Positions 1-7,700 of a DNA stretch of 8,391 nt are shown piece after piece. Made by a program: the position numbers and the translations under genes. The notes under the pieces are model-generated. The model made no database searches and had not been told where the DNA came from. It saw only the letters and a list, made by a program, of their open reading frames with translations. How positions within the stretch are numbered: the first letter of the stretch is position 1; every line of letters begins with the position of its first letter. The DNA is from JAAYEV01 sp964508195 (GTDB lineage Bacteria > Bacillota > Clostridia > Ch29), in contig CAZDSH010000065.1 in assembly GCA_964508195.1 (NCBI GenBank), positions 1 through 8,391 of the forward strand, written 5' to 3'.

Positions 1-35
1 CCGAAGCCGATAGGCTAGTTTGCGGAAATTCCCGT
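1..35. repeat. 35-bp terminal direct repeat, left copy
   Basis: The first 35 bases are identical, in the same orientation, to the last 35 bases of the window (8357-8391). Such exact end redundancy is usual when a contig closes on itself as a circle, or when it stops at both ends in the same repeat. The sequence alone cannot separate the two. No replication or mobilisation gene lies between the copies, which argues against a free plasmid. Confidence 0.95.
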
Positions 36-64
36 AGCCCTCGAGCTCATACATATATTACTGG

Positions 65-95
65 CGGGTTCGCGAAGCGAGGATAGCCTAATGCC
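65..95 (-). repeat. Left inverted member of the GGCATTAGG...ACCCG repeat family
   Basis: The 15 bases at 81-95 (GGATAGCCTAATGCC) are the exact reverse complement of 8277-8291. The 5-base start CGGGT at 65-69 matches the other end of the same right-hand repeat, while the middle has diverged. It therefore looks like a degenerate, inverted member of the family found twice at 8181-8310. Confidence 0.6.
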
Positions 96-106
96 GACAC
101 GTTAAA

Positions 107-137
107 AATGTGGCAAACAAAACGTCCCCCTGCCACA
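107..137 (+). repeat. Palindromic intergenic repeat, copy A
   Basis: Arms TGTGGCA (109-115) and TGCCACA (131-137) can form a 7-bp stem around a 15-nt loop that contains AAACGTCCC. The 27 bases at 103-129 recur exactly at 153-179, giving a 50-bp period with copy B. An inverted relative sits at 8133-8165. The form resembles the REP-like palindromes mobilised by RAYT (Y1 family) transposases, but no such transposase gene is present here, so that link is inference. Confidence 0.85.
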
Positions 138-156
138 AAGTTAGAACCATTCTAAA

Positions 157-189
157 AATGTGGCAAACAAAACGTCCCCTTGCCACATT
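157..189 (+). repeat. Palindromic intergenic repeat, copy B
   Basis: Arms AATGTGGCAA (157-166) and TTGCCACATT (180-189) are perfect complements, giving a 10-bp stem and a 13-nt loop. This is the better preserved of the two left copies. A third, decayed fragment follows at 189-208, matching the interior of the unit with about three mismatches in 20 bases. Confidence 0.9.
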
Positions 190-208
190 AAACAAAACAT
201 CCTCGTGC
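189..208 (+). repeat. Degenerate third fragment of the palindromic repeat
   Basis: This stretch reads like the unit interior AAACAAAACGTCCCCTTGCC with three substitutions and no preserved left arm. It suggests a decayed partial copy next to copy B. Confidence 0.5.
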
Positions 209-232
209 CCTATGATCGAACAAACGGGAAAA

Positions 233-261
233 TTGACAGAATAATCAATTTCGTGTAAAAT
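233..261 (+). promoter_or_regulatory. SigmaA/sigma70-type promoter of the operon
   Basis: A perfect -35 hexamer TTGACA (233-238) is followed after exactly 17 bp by a good -10 hexamer TAAAAT (256-261). The surroundings are AT-rich, and this is the best promoter match seen upstream of the first gene. Transcription should start near 267-269. No inverted-repeat operator overlapping it was recognised. Confidence 0.75.
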
Positions 262-267
262 TATAAT

Positions 268-407
268 AAGTTTTAATCCACATAATGTTAATCACCTAAA
301 ACAACCCTTTAAACCATTCATTAAGAAATGTCTAGAACCATCAACGCTGGAAAGGGAAGTATTCAAAATAAAAATTTAATATATCCAAAGGAGGTCTTAA
401 TAATTCT
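268..407 (+). other. AT-rich untranslated leader of about 140 nt
   Basis: The stretch between the inferred transcription start and the first ATG is AT-rich. I recognise no riboswitch, T-box or convincing terminator hairpin in it. A small open frame that starts at 328 runs into the first gene in another frame and has no Shine-Dalgarno site or family resemblance. Together with the repeats at 1-210, this accounts for the gene-free first 407 bases. Confidence 0.45.
387..396 (+). promoter_or_regulatory. Shine-Dalgarno site of the GH130 gene
   Basis: AAAGGAGGTC is close to a full complement of the 16S rRNA 3' end. It lies 12 nt upstream of ATG 408, slightly longer than ideal. No other in-frame start codon lies closer, so ATG 408 is kept. 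Confidence 0.85.
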
Positions 408-1361
408 ATGGTACAAAACAATGCCCTCTTTAAAAGGTATGATAAAAACCCTATTATTACCCCTGATAAATGGCCTTACCTGGCTAATGCAACGTTCAAT
501 CCCGGTGCAATAAAGCATAAGGGTGAGACTTTGCTTTTAGTCCGGGTGGAGGATATGCGCGGGTTTTCCCATTTAACCCTCGCCCGTAGTAAGGATGGCA
601 GGACTAATTGGACCATTGATAAGAAACCTTTTTTAAAGCCCGAGCCCCACAACGAAGAAGAACAATGGGGCCTGGAGGATCCACGTATCGTCTTTTTAGA
701 GGAGGAACAAAAATACGCCATCACCTATGTCTCATTTTCGAAGGGCGGCCCTACGGTATCATTAGCCCTAACGAAGGATTTTAAAAATATCGAACGAAAA
801 GGTGCGATGCTTCCTCCGGAGGATAAGGACGCATCTATACTACCTAGAAAGATTAACGGCCAATACGTCCTAATACATCGCCCAATAATCCGTGGTGAAG
901 CCCATATTTGGATTTCCTTTTCCCCGGATTTAAAACATTGGGGCGGCCACAAAATCCTTATACCGGTTCGGCCGGGGTGGTGGGACTGTTCCAAGGTCGG
1001 CTTAGGTCCGCCGCCTATCGAGACAAAAGAAGGTTGGCTCGTCATTTATCATGGTATACGGGTAACGGCTTCGGGGAGCCTTTATCGTGTGGGTTTAGCA
1101 TTATTGGACTTGGATGAACCCTGCAAAGTTATTAAACGCAGCAGTTACTGGGTTTTCGGCCCCCGGGAGCAATATGAGCGTATAGGTGATGTACCCGGCG
1201 TGACTTTCCCCACAGGGACAACGATAGACGAGGAAAAGAAAGAGCTCAACATGTATTATGGAGCCGCTGATTCCAACGTCTGCCTTGCAACAGCAAAGTT
1301 GGATGAAATAACGGACTTCATCCTAGGGGATAAAACGCCGCAAAAAGGTGAATTAGGCTAA
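408..1361 (+). CDS. GH130 family beta-mannoside phosphorylase
   Basis: This 317-residue cytoplasmic protein has no signal peptide and resembles glycoside hydrolase family 130, a five-bladed beta-propeller family. Most GH130 members split beta-mannosides with inorganic phosphate to give alpha-mannose-1-phosphate. Visible motifs are NPGAI (31-35), LVRVED (44-49), GLEDPR (88-93) with D91 as the expected proton-donor Asp, LIHRP (155-159), a lysine at 196, a histidine at 215 and a late MYYGAAD (282-288). R46, R158, K196 and H215 are the kind of basic residues that hold phosphate in the phosphorylases and are lost in the hydrolytic subfamilies, so phosphorylase is favoured. The length fits the shorter GH130_2-like group better than the longer GH130_1 group. 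Linkage (beta-1,2 or beta-1,4) cannot be read from sequence. As first gene of the operon, it would feed mannose-1-phosphate to the fusion enzyme downstream, or use it for synthesis. Confidence 0.9.
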   Translation: MVQNNALFKRYDKNPIITPDKWPYLANATFNPGAIKHKGETLLLVRVEDMRGFSHLTLARSKDGRTNWTIDKKPFLKPEPHNEEEQWGLEDPRIVFLEEEQKYAITYVSFSKGGPTVSLALTKDFKNIERKGAMLPPEDKDASILPRKINGQYVLIHRPIIRGEAHIWISFSPDLKHWGGHKILIPVRPGWWDCSKVGLGPPPIETKEGWLVIYHGIRVTASGSLYRVGLALLDLDEPCKVIKRSSYWVFGPREQYERIGDVPGVTFPTGTTIDEEKKELNMYYGAADSNVCLATAKLDEITDFILGDKTPQKGELG

Positions 1362-1362
1362 A

Positions 1363-2376
1363 TTGAAAATAGCCATGCTATCTCCAATCTCCTGGCGTAC
1401 ACCGCCGCGGCATTACGGCCCTTGGGAATGGATTGCAAGCCTGCTTACCGAGGGCCTCGTGCAAAGGGGCATAGAGGTGGACCTTTTCGCTACCGGCGAT
1501 TCCCAGACATCGGCACGGCTGCGCTGGGTCGCAGCCCGGGCTTATTCGGAGGATCCGCACATGGATGCAAAGGTCTGGGAATGCCTGCACATCGCGGCAT
1601 TATTCGAAAGGGCGGATCAGTACGACCTTATCCATAATCATTTTGATTTTTTGCCCCTTACTTATTCAAAGCTGGTAAACACGCCGTTGTTAACTACTGT
1701 GCACGGGTTTTCATCACAGAAGATATTGCCCGTTTACGAAAAATACAACGAACATGTCACCTATATTGCTATTAGCAACGCGGCCCGTCATCCAAGCCTG
1801 AAATACTACGATACCATATATCACGGCATACCCGTAGAAAGATATCCTTTTTGCAACAAGCCTGAGGATTATCTATTATTTTTAGGGCGTATTCACCGTG
1901 ATAAGGGAACTTATGAAGCCATCCAGCTTGCCCAAAGGACCGGGATGCCTTTAATCGTAGCCGGTATTATCCAAGATCAAGATTACTTTGACGAATACGT
2001 CGAGCCCTTCATAGATGATGAAACCGTAAAATATGTCGGGCCGGTGGGCTTCGGCACTAAAGAAAAACTATTAGGCAGGGCCCGGGGGCTTTTGCATCTC
2101 ATTAATTGCCATGAGGCCTTCGGGCTTACCGTAATCGAAGCTATGGCCTGCGGTACGCCGGTTTTAGCCATAAACCGGGGATCCATGCCTGAATTAATCC
2201 GGCCCGGGGAAACCGGTTTCTTAGTGGACAACCTTAATGAGGCCTTCACTAAGGTGCAGGGGCTAAACCGTATATCCCGTCATCGATGCCGAGACTGGGT
2301 GAAACAACGATTCAGCGTTGAGTTGATGGTCGATCGTTATTTAAAAACATATAAAAAAATAGTACAAAGAAAATGA
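1363..2376 (+). CDS. GT4 family glycosyltransferase (GT-B fold)
   Basis: A 337-residue retaining glycosyltransferase of family 4. The N-terminal half starts with the beta-strand KIAMLSPISW and the loop HYGPWEW (17-23), followed by HNHFDF (91-96) and TTVHGFS (111-117). The C-terminal donor-binding half has YHGIPVERYPF (153-163), LFLGRIHRDKGTYEA (172-186) with R176 and K181 placed to hold the donor phosphates, and a canonical E-x7-E motif (E251, E259) in HEAFGLTVIEAMACGTP. The start is TTG at 1363, one base after the previous stop; the first in-frame ATG (1375) would cut off the first beta-strand, so TTG is preferred. The only upstream Shine-Dalgarno candidate is a weak AAAAAGGTG (1342-1350), which suggests translational coupling. 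Donor and acceptor are not shown by the sequence; GDP-mannose is inferred from context. Confidence 0.88.
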   Translation: MKIAMLSPISWRTPPRHYGPWEWIASLLTEGLVQRGIEVDLFATGDSQTSARLRWVAARAYSEDPHMDAKVWECLHIAALFERADQYDLIHNHFDFLPLTYSKLVNTPLLTTVHGFSSQKILPVYEKYNEHVTYIAISNAARHPSLKYYDTIYHGIPVERYPFCNKPEDYLLFLGRIHRDKGTYEAIQLAQRTGMPLIVAGIIQDQDYFDEYVEPFIDDETVKYVGPVGFGTKEKLLGRARGLLHLINCHEAFGLTVIEAMACGTPVLAINRGSMPELIRPGETGFLVDNLNEAFTKVQGLNRISRHRCRDWVKQRFSVELMVDRYLKTYKKIVQRK

Positions 2377-2380
2377 GGTG
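2375..2380 (+). promoter_or_regulatory. Shine-Dalgarno site that decides the start of the long glycosyltransferase
   Basis: GAGGTG is followed by GTC, so it nearly matches GAGGTGATC. It lies 7 nt before ATG 2388. An earlier in-frame ATG at 2373 overlaps the previous stop and has no purine-rich site before it. ATG 2388 is therefore the better start, even though 2373 would give a classic 4-base overlap. Confidence 0.75.
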
Positions 2381-2387
2381 GTCAAGT

Positions 2388-4748
2388 ATGATTAATCGTA
2401 GTTTTCATAATCCTTTAAATACTGCTTTTATAGCTACTTATCCGCCGCGACAGTGCGGTATAGCCACATTTACTACGGATCTTTACAGTAGCATAAAGAC
2501 CTTCTATAACCTGGACAGGCGTGGGGATTGCAAAAATAATTTGCAGGTAATCGCCCTTAATAACGATTCTAAGAAATACGATTACGGTGATGAGGTTAGC
2601 TTTACAATCAGGGCCCAGAACAAAAGCGATTACCGCCAGGCTGCAAATTTTATAAACCTCTCACCGGTAGACGTAGTCTGTCTACAGCATGAGTTCGGCA
2701 TTTTTGGCGGTAAGGACGGGGAAAATGTTATCCCGTTAATAGACGCTTTAGAAAAACCCGTTGTTACGACTCTGCATACGGTATTAGAAAAACCTACCCC
2801 CGGTCAGTTAAAAACGTTAAAACGTATCTGTGACAGCTCTACTTCAGTAGTAGTACTAGCCGAGAAAGCCATAAGCCTTTTACGGGATGTTTATCATGTA
2901 CCCGGGGAAAAAATTATAAAGATTCATCACGGGACACCGGATCTGCCCTTCCTAGATACCTCCTATTATAAGGAACAGTTCCGGGCTGAGGGCAAAACAG
3001 TGATCCTGACCTTCGGGCTCTTGAGCCCTAACAAAGGAATTGAATACGTTATCAGCGCACTACCGGAAGTCGTAGAAAAGTTCCCTGATACGCTATACTT
3101 TATCCTCGGCGCAACCCATCCCGAGGTTAGAAAACTGTACGGCGAAGAATATCGCCGTTCCTTAGAAAAATTGGTAACGGATAAGGGCCTAGAGGACAAT
3201 GTAATATTTTTTAACGAATACGTCACTATGGAACGGCTGATGCAGTTCATAATGGTTGCTGATATCTATATTAACCCCTATGTAAACAAGGAACAAATAA
3301 GCTCCGGTACGTTAGCCTATGCCTTAGCCTGCGGAAAAGCCATCGTTTCAACACCCTATTGGTATGCCGAAGAATTGCTTGCCGAAGGCCGGGGCTCTTT
3401 AGTACCTTTTCGCAACGACGGAGCTATCGGTAAGGCCTTAATAGAACTGTTAGGGGATGAGACCCTGCGTAACCGGATGCGGAAATACTCCTATGAATAT
3501 GGGAGACAAATGATCTGGGAAAAGGTAGCCAGTGCCTACACCTGCACTTTTGAACAGGCACTACACAACTACAGAAACAGTAAACCCCGCCTTGTACGAA
3601 AAAAAGATGCCGGCGAAAATATTACTATACCGGACATCAAGTTGGAACATCTGCGCAATTTAACCGATGATACGGGCCTGTTTCAACATGCCCTTTATTC
3701 GATTCCCGACCGATACCGGGGTTACTGTACCGATGATAATGCCCGGGCATTAATTGTGACAGCGATGCACTGGCATCTTTTAAAGGACAAAAACGTTATA
3801 CCGCTGATAAATGTGTATCTCAGTTTCCTAAATCATGCCTATAACAATGAAACGCAGCGCATGCGCAATTTTATGTCCTACGATCGCCGGTGGATGGAAA
3901 ATATAGGTTCGGAGGATAGCCATGGCCGTACTATACTGGCCTTAGGTTATACGGTGGCCTACCCGCCTAATGACGGAGTTTTAGGTTTGGCAAGCCATCT
4001 ATTCAGACAGACGGTCGGCATTACCCCATCCTTTACTTCCCCTCGGGCCTGGGCCCACACTATAATGGGCTCCCTTTATTACATAAAACGTTTTAGCGGG
4101 GACACCGAGGTAATAGGCATAATCAATGGGTTAAGCAATAGGCTCTTAGACCTTTTTAAAGCCGTAGCCGAAAAAGAATGGTATTGGTGCGAAGAAATCG
4201 TCACCTACGACAACGCCCGTCTGCCCCAGGCCTTAATAGCCGCCGGCGATCATCTAAAGGATGAAAAAATGTTGGATGTCGGTTTAAAGGCCTTGGATTG
4301 GCTCATTGATGTTCAAAGGGATCCGGAAAAGGAACACCTTTCAATCATAGGCAATAACGGTTGGTACCGGCGCGGTAAAGAAAAAGCGCGTTTCGATCAA
4401 CAACCTCTAGAAGTAACTGCCCTTATAGATGCGTGTTACCAAGCCCTTATCGCCACTAAAGATATACGTTGGTACAAATACATGAACTGGGCCTTCAGTT
4501 GGTTTTTTGGCAACAACGATATAGGCCAAGTTATGTACAACCCCGCTACCGGCAGTTGCTATGACGGCCTTCAGCCCGGGCGGGTTAACCAAAACCAGGG
4601 CGGAGAGTCCGTAGTTTCGTTTTTGTTGGCCCTCCATCAGATGCAGCAGCTTATAAATTATGCAGCGGCTAAAAAAATCATAAAAAGCGCCGGCCAAAGG
4701 ATGTCCGCCCTTTCCAAGTCGGAGGAACGACTTGCCGACCATATATAA
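2388..4748 (+). CDS. GT4 glycosyltransferase fused to a C-terminal helical (alpha/alpha-like) domain
   Basis: The protein has 786 residues. Residues 1-400 look like a GT4 enzyme: a glycine loop YPPRQCGIATF (18-28), HEFGIFGG (101-108), IHHGTPD (179-185), TFGLLSPNKGIEYV (208-221) with donor-binding K216, and SSGTLAYALACGKAIVSTP (305-323). The usual E-x7-E pair is altered: E302 is present, but the second position, 310, is Ala. From memory this is shared by relatives with the same N-terminus, so it need not mean loss of activity. Residues of about 415-760 form a separate domain with repeated helical signatures: YCTDDNARAL (446-455), SEDSHGRTILALG (508-520), TYDNARLPQALIAAGD (606-621) and QQPLEVTALIDACYQA (671-686). 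This resembles the (alpha/alpha)6 toroid of six-hairpin glycosidases and epimerases, with several conserved-looking acids, but I cannot name the family. It is probably cytoplasmic. It follows the smaller glycosyltransferase directly. A role in building a mannose glycan is inferred. Confidence 0.85.
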   Translation: MINRSFHNPLNTAFIATYPPRQCGIATFTTDLYSSIKTFYNLDRRGDCKNNLQVIALNNDSKKYDYGDEVSFTIRAQNKSDYRQAANFINLSPVDVVCLQHEFGIFGGKDGENVIPLIDALEKPVVTTLHTVLEKPTPGQLKTLKRICDSSTSVVVLAEKAISLLRDVYHVPGEKIIKIHHGTPDLPFLDTSYYKEQFRAEGKTVILTFGLLSPNKGIEYVISALPEVVEKFPDTLYFILGATHPEVRKLYGEEYRRSLEKLVTDKGLEDNVIFFNEYVTMERLMQFIMVADIYINPYVNKEQISSGTLAYALACGKAIVSTPYWYAEELLAEGRGSLVPFRNDGAIGKALIELLGDETLRNRMRKYSYEYGRQMIWEKVASAYTCTFEQALHNYRNSKPRLVRKKDAGENITIPDIKLEHLRNLTDDTGLFQHALYSIPDRYRGYCTDDNARALIVTAMHWHLLKDKNVIPLINVYLSFLNHAYNNETQRMRNFMSYDRRWMENIGSEDSHGRTILALGYTVAYPPNDGVLGLASHLFRQTVGITPSFTSPRAWAHTIMGSLYYIKRFSGDTEVIGIINGLSNRLLDLFKAVAEKEWYWCEEIVTYDNARLPQALIAAGDHLKDEKMLDVGLKALDWLIDVQRDPEKEHLSIIGNNGWYRRGKEKARFDQQPLEVTALIDACYQALIATKDIRWYKYMNWAFSWFFGNNDIGQVMYNPATGSCYDGLQPGRVNQNQGGESVVSFLLALHQMQQLINYAAAKKIIKSAGQRMSALSKSEERLADHI

Positions 4749-4752
4749 AATA

Positions 4753-4762
4753 AAGGAGTGAT
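4753..4762 (+). promoter_or_regulatory. Shine-Dalgarno site that decides the start of the fusion gene
   Basis: AAGGAGTGAT matches the anti-Shine-Dalgarno complement apart from one missing G and ends 7 nt before ATG 4770. The open frame extends up to a GTG at 4758, but that codon lies inside this site. The pyrophosphorylase family normally begins right at the MYAIILAGG strand, which agrees with ATG 4770. Confidence 0.85.
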
Positions 4763-4769
4763 ACTTCCC

Positions 4770-7700
4770 ATGTACGCAATTATTCTAGCCGGGGGCAGCG
4801 GTACCCGGCTTTGGCCTTTAAGCCGTGCACAATCTCCCAAACAATTCATCAACCTTACTGATAAGAACCTTAGTTTGTTTCAAGAAACATTAGAACGCAT
4901 TGAAGGTATTGTACCTGAGAGCCGTATCGTCGTTATCGCCCATGCCGAACAAAAAAATAGCATTGAACAACAATTAATTGAATTAGACCTTAAAGAGGTT
5001 ATATTGTTAACGGAACCTAAGACCTGTAACACCGCACCGGCTATTGGGCTAGCGGCATGGTATTTAGCGACAGTTACGACAAGGGCGGAAGATCCGACCA
5101 TGGTGATACTACCTTCGGATCATTTTATTGCACCTAAGGAGGCCTTTACAAAGGTCCTTACAAAGGGTTGCCAGGCCGCCAGCAATTACGGACTAGTCAC
5201 CTTCGGCATAAAACCTGACTACCCCGAAACGGGCTATGGCTATATACTATGCGGCGATCCATTAGATGAATATACATTCAAAGTAAAACAATTCGTAGAA
5301 AAACCGGAGCGGGCTTTAGCAAAACAGTATATAAAGGATAAGAACTACCTTTGGAATAGCGGTATGTTTGCATTTAAAGTAAATAAATTGATAGATGAAT
5401 ACCGTCGTTATCTCCCCGTCCTGGCCGAAGGACTTGATAGGATTAATTATACCGATTTTAATAATCTAGAACAAATATACAGTGCCTTTGACAGTATCTC
5501 CATTGACTATGGCCTTTTAGAAAAGACAACAGACACAACCGTTGTACCTATGGATATTACATGGAGCGATGTAGGCAGTTGGGACGCCCTTTATAAAATT
5601 TCCCCTAGGGACGCCAGGGGTAATGCCCATAAAGGGCGTATAGTAAGTATCGATTCTGAAAATACCCTCGCCATATCCACTGGGCCTTTAGTGGGGCTCG
5701 TAGGCGTAAAGGATATTTCCGTTGTATCCACAGAGGATGCATTCCTCGTCTGCGGTAGAGGGAAATCCCAAGGAGTAAAGGAGCTGGTGGGTAAACTTAA
5801 AAAGGATAGCGCTTTAGAATATATGGTCCATCCTACGGTCCATCGTCCCTGGGGTAGCTTTACCGTACTTGTAGATGAGAAATCCTATAAGGTGAAAAAA
5901 ATCGTCGTAAAGCCCGGTAAACGGCTTAGCCTGCAGAGCCACCGTTATCGCTGTGAACATTGGTTGGTAGCCAAAGGAGAAGGACTAGTTACCATCAATG
6001 ATGAAAAAAAGCTATTAACGGAAGGGGGATACGCCTTCATCCCGATGCATGCACGTCACCGCCTTGAAAATCCGGGGAATGAACCCCTTGAAATAATTGA
6101 GGTACAGCAGGGTAGCTATTTCGGTGAAGATGATATTATTCGCTATGAGGACGATTATGGGCGCAGCGGTACCGAGGCCGGCAACGATAGAGCCGGGGGC
6201 GGTAGCAGTGGTGATGGTGGTGGTGGTGGTGGTGGTGGTGGCGATGGTGATAGTGGCGATGGTGATGGTGATGGCGATGGTGATAGTGGCGATGGTGATG
6301 GTGATGGTGATGGTGATGGTGGTGGTGGTGGTGATAAGGACAACAATGGCGGCGGCGATGCAAGTACCAATGACATCAAAACCGATAGCGATAGGGTCGT
6401 AACCAGAAATGGCGGAACCCATGCCGCCAGCGCCAAGACCCCGGATCAGGTTTTGAAACAATGGATGATCTCGGATGCTCTTAAGCCCCTAGAGAGGGAA
6501 AAACTGCGGCAAATCGCAAAGAATCCCGAGGCTGTTAAAGAACTTTTTAGTTCCGAATTAACCTTTGGCACAGGGGGGCTAAGGGGTATAATGGGCATCG
6601 GCCTTAACCGGATGAATACATACACGGTACGGAGGACGACCCAGGGGCTAGCCAATTATATAAAGGAACAATATCCGACGGAAGGAGAATTACCCGTGGC
6701 CATCGCCTACGATACCCGTCGTTTTTCCCGGGAGTTTGCCCGGGAAGCGGCAAAGGTGTTAGCAGCCAACGGAATAAAGACTTTAATATTTGCCGGTGCA
6801 CGGCCTACGCCCCAACTATCCTTTGCAGTGCGCGAGCTAAGATGTGCAGCGGGGATCGTAATCACCGCTAGCCATAACCCCCCTGAGTACAACGGCTATA
6901 AAGTATACGGTCCCGACGGCGGACAGGCTGTGGCCCCACTTATAGACGGGCTTACCCGGGCTATAAACGCCGTGGATATCTTCGAAGATGTTTCTATCGT
7001 ATCCGAAGAGGAGGCAAGGGCTAGGGGCCTTTTGCAAATTATAAAGCCCGAACTCGATGAACTTTATACTGAGAAAGTATCCTCCCTTTCCTTAAGCCGT
7101 CCAAATCAAAGGCTAAAGGTCGTATTTACGCCTTTGCACGGTACCGGGGCCTGCTTTATAGCTGATCTTTTAAGTCAAAGGGGATACATTGACCTTGCTG
7201 TAGCAGAATCGCAAATGTCGGCGGATCCGGATTTTTCGACGGTAAAAAACCCTAACCCCGAGGATAAAGAAACTTTTGCCGTAGCATTAGATTTAGCTCG
7301 CAAAGAAGATGCCGATCTGGTCATGGCAACGGATCCTGATTGTGACCGTTTAGGCTGTGCTATAAGGGATAAAGGGGGTAATTACCGTTTCCTTACGGGG
7401 GACCAGACCGGGGCATTGTTAACAGAATATATATTGGGCCGTTTAAAGGAAAGGGGCGAATTACCCGAAAGAGGTGTAATATTAAAAACCATTGTTACCG
7501 GCGATTTAGGGAAAAGAATCGCCGCCTCCTACGATATCCCCACGATCGAAACGTTAACGGGGTTTAAATATATCGGCGAAAAAATAAAAGAATTTGAAGC
7601 GGCGGGGGCCCCTGATTTTGTTTTTGGCTACGAGGAGAGCCATGGTTATCTGGCGGGAACCTTCGTCCGGGATAAGGATGCCAATATAGCCGCTCTGCTG

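Noticed and set aside
107..208. Possible CRISPR array made of the TGTGGCA palindromic repeats
   Set aside because: There are only two good copies and one fragment, the intervening sequence is too short (under 25 bases), and an inverted copy lies far away. This fits a palindromic interspersed repeat, not an array.
328..513. Small open frame of 61 codons in the leader, overlapping the GH130 gene start
   Set aside because: It has no Shine-Dalgarno site, runs into the GH130 gene in another frame, and its second half is only a shifted reading of that gene.
2373..2387. ATG 2373 as start of the long glycosyltransferase (ATGA overlap)
   Set aside because: The region before it lacks a Shine-Dalgarno site, while GAGGTG lies 7 nt before ATG 2388, and residues MRWSS add nothing family-like.
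4758..4769. Upstream GTG start for the fusion gene
   Set aside because: The GTG lies inside the Shine-Dalgarno site, and the extra residues ILP precede the normal family start MYAIILAGG.
6015..6461. Open frames opposite and beside the Gly/Asp linker, including poly-His, poly-Pro/Ser and Ile/Thr-rich frames
   Set aside because: They exist only because the trinucleotide repeat has no stop codon in several frames. They lack ribosome sites and family resemblance, and they overlap a gene with clear motifs.
6465..6467. Independent internal start for the mutase half (Met 566)
   Set aside because: No purine-rich ribosome site lies at proper distance, and starting here would remove the first residues of the mutase N-terminal region. 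The frame is continuous from 4770.
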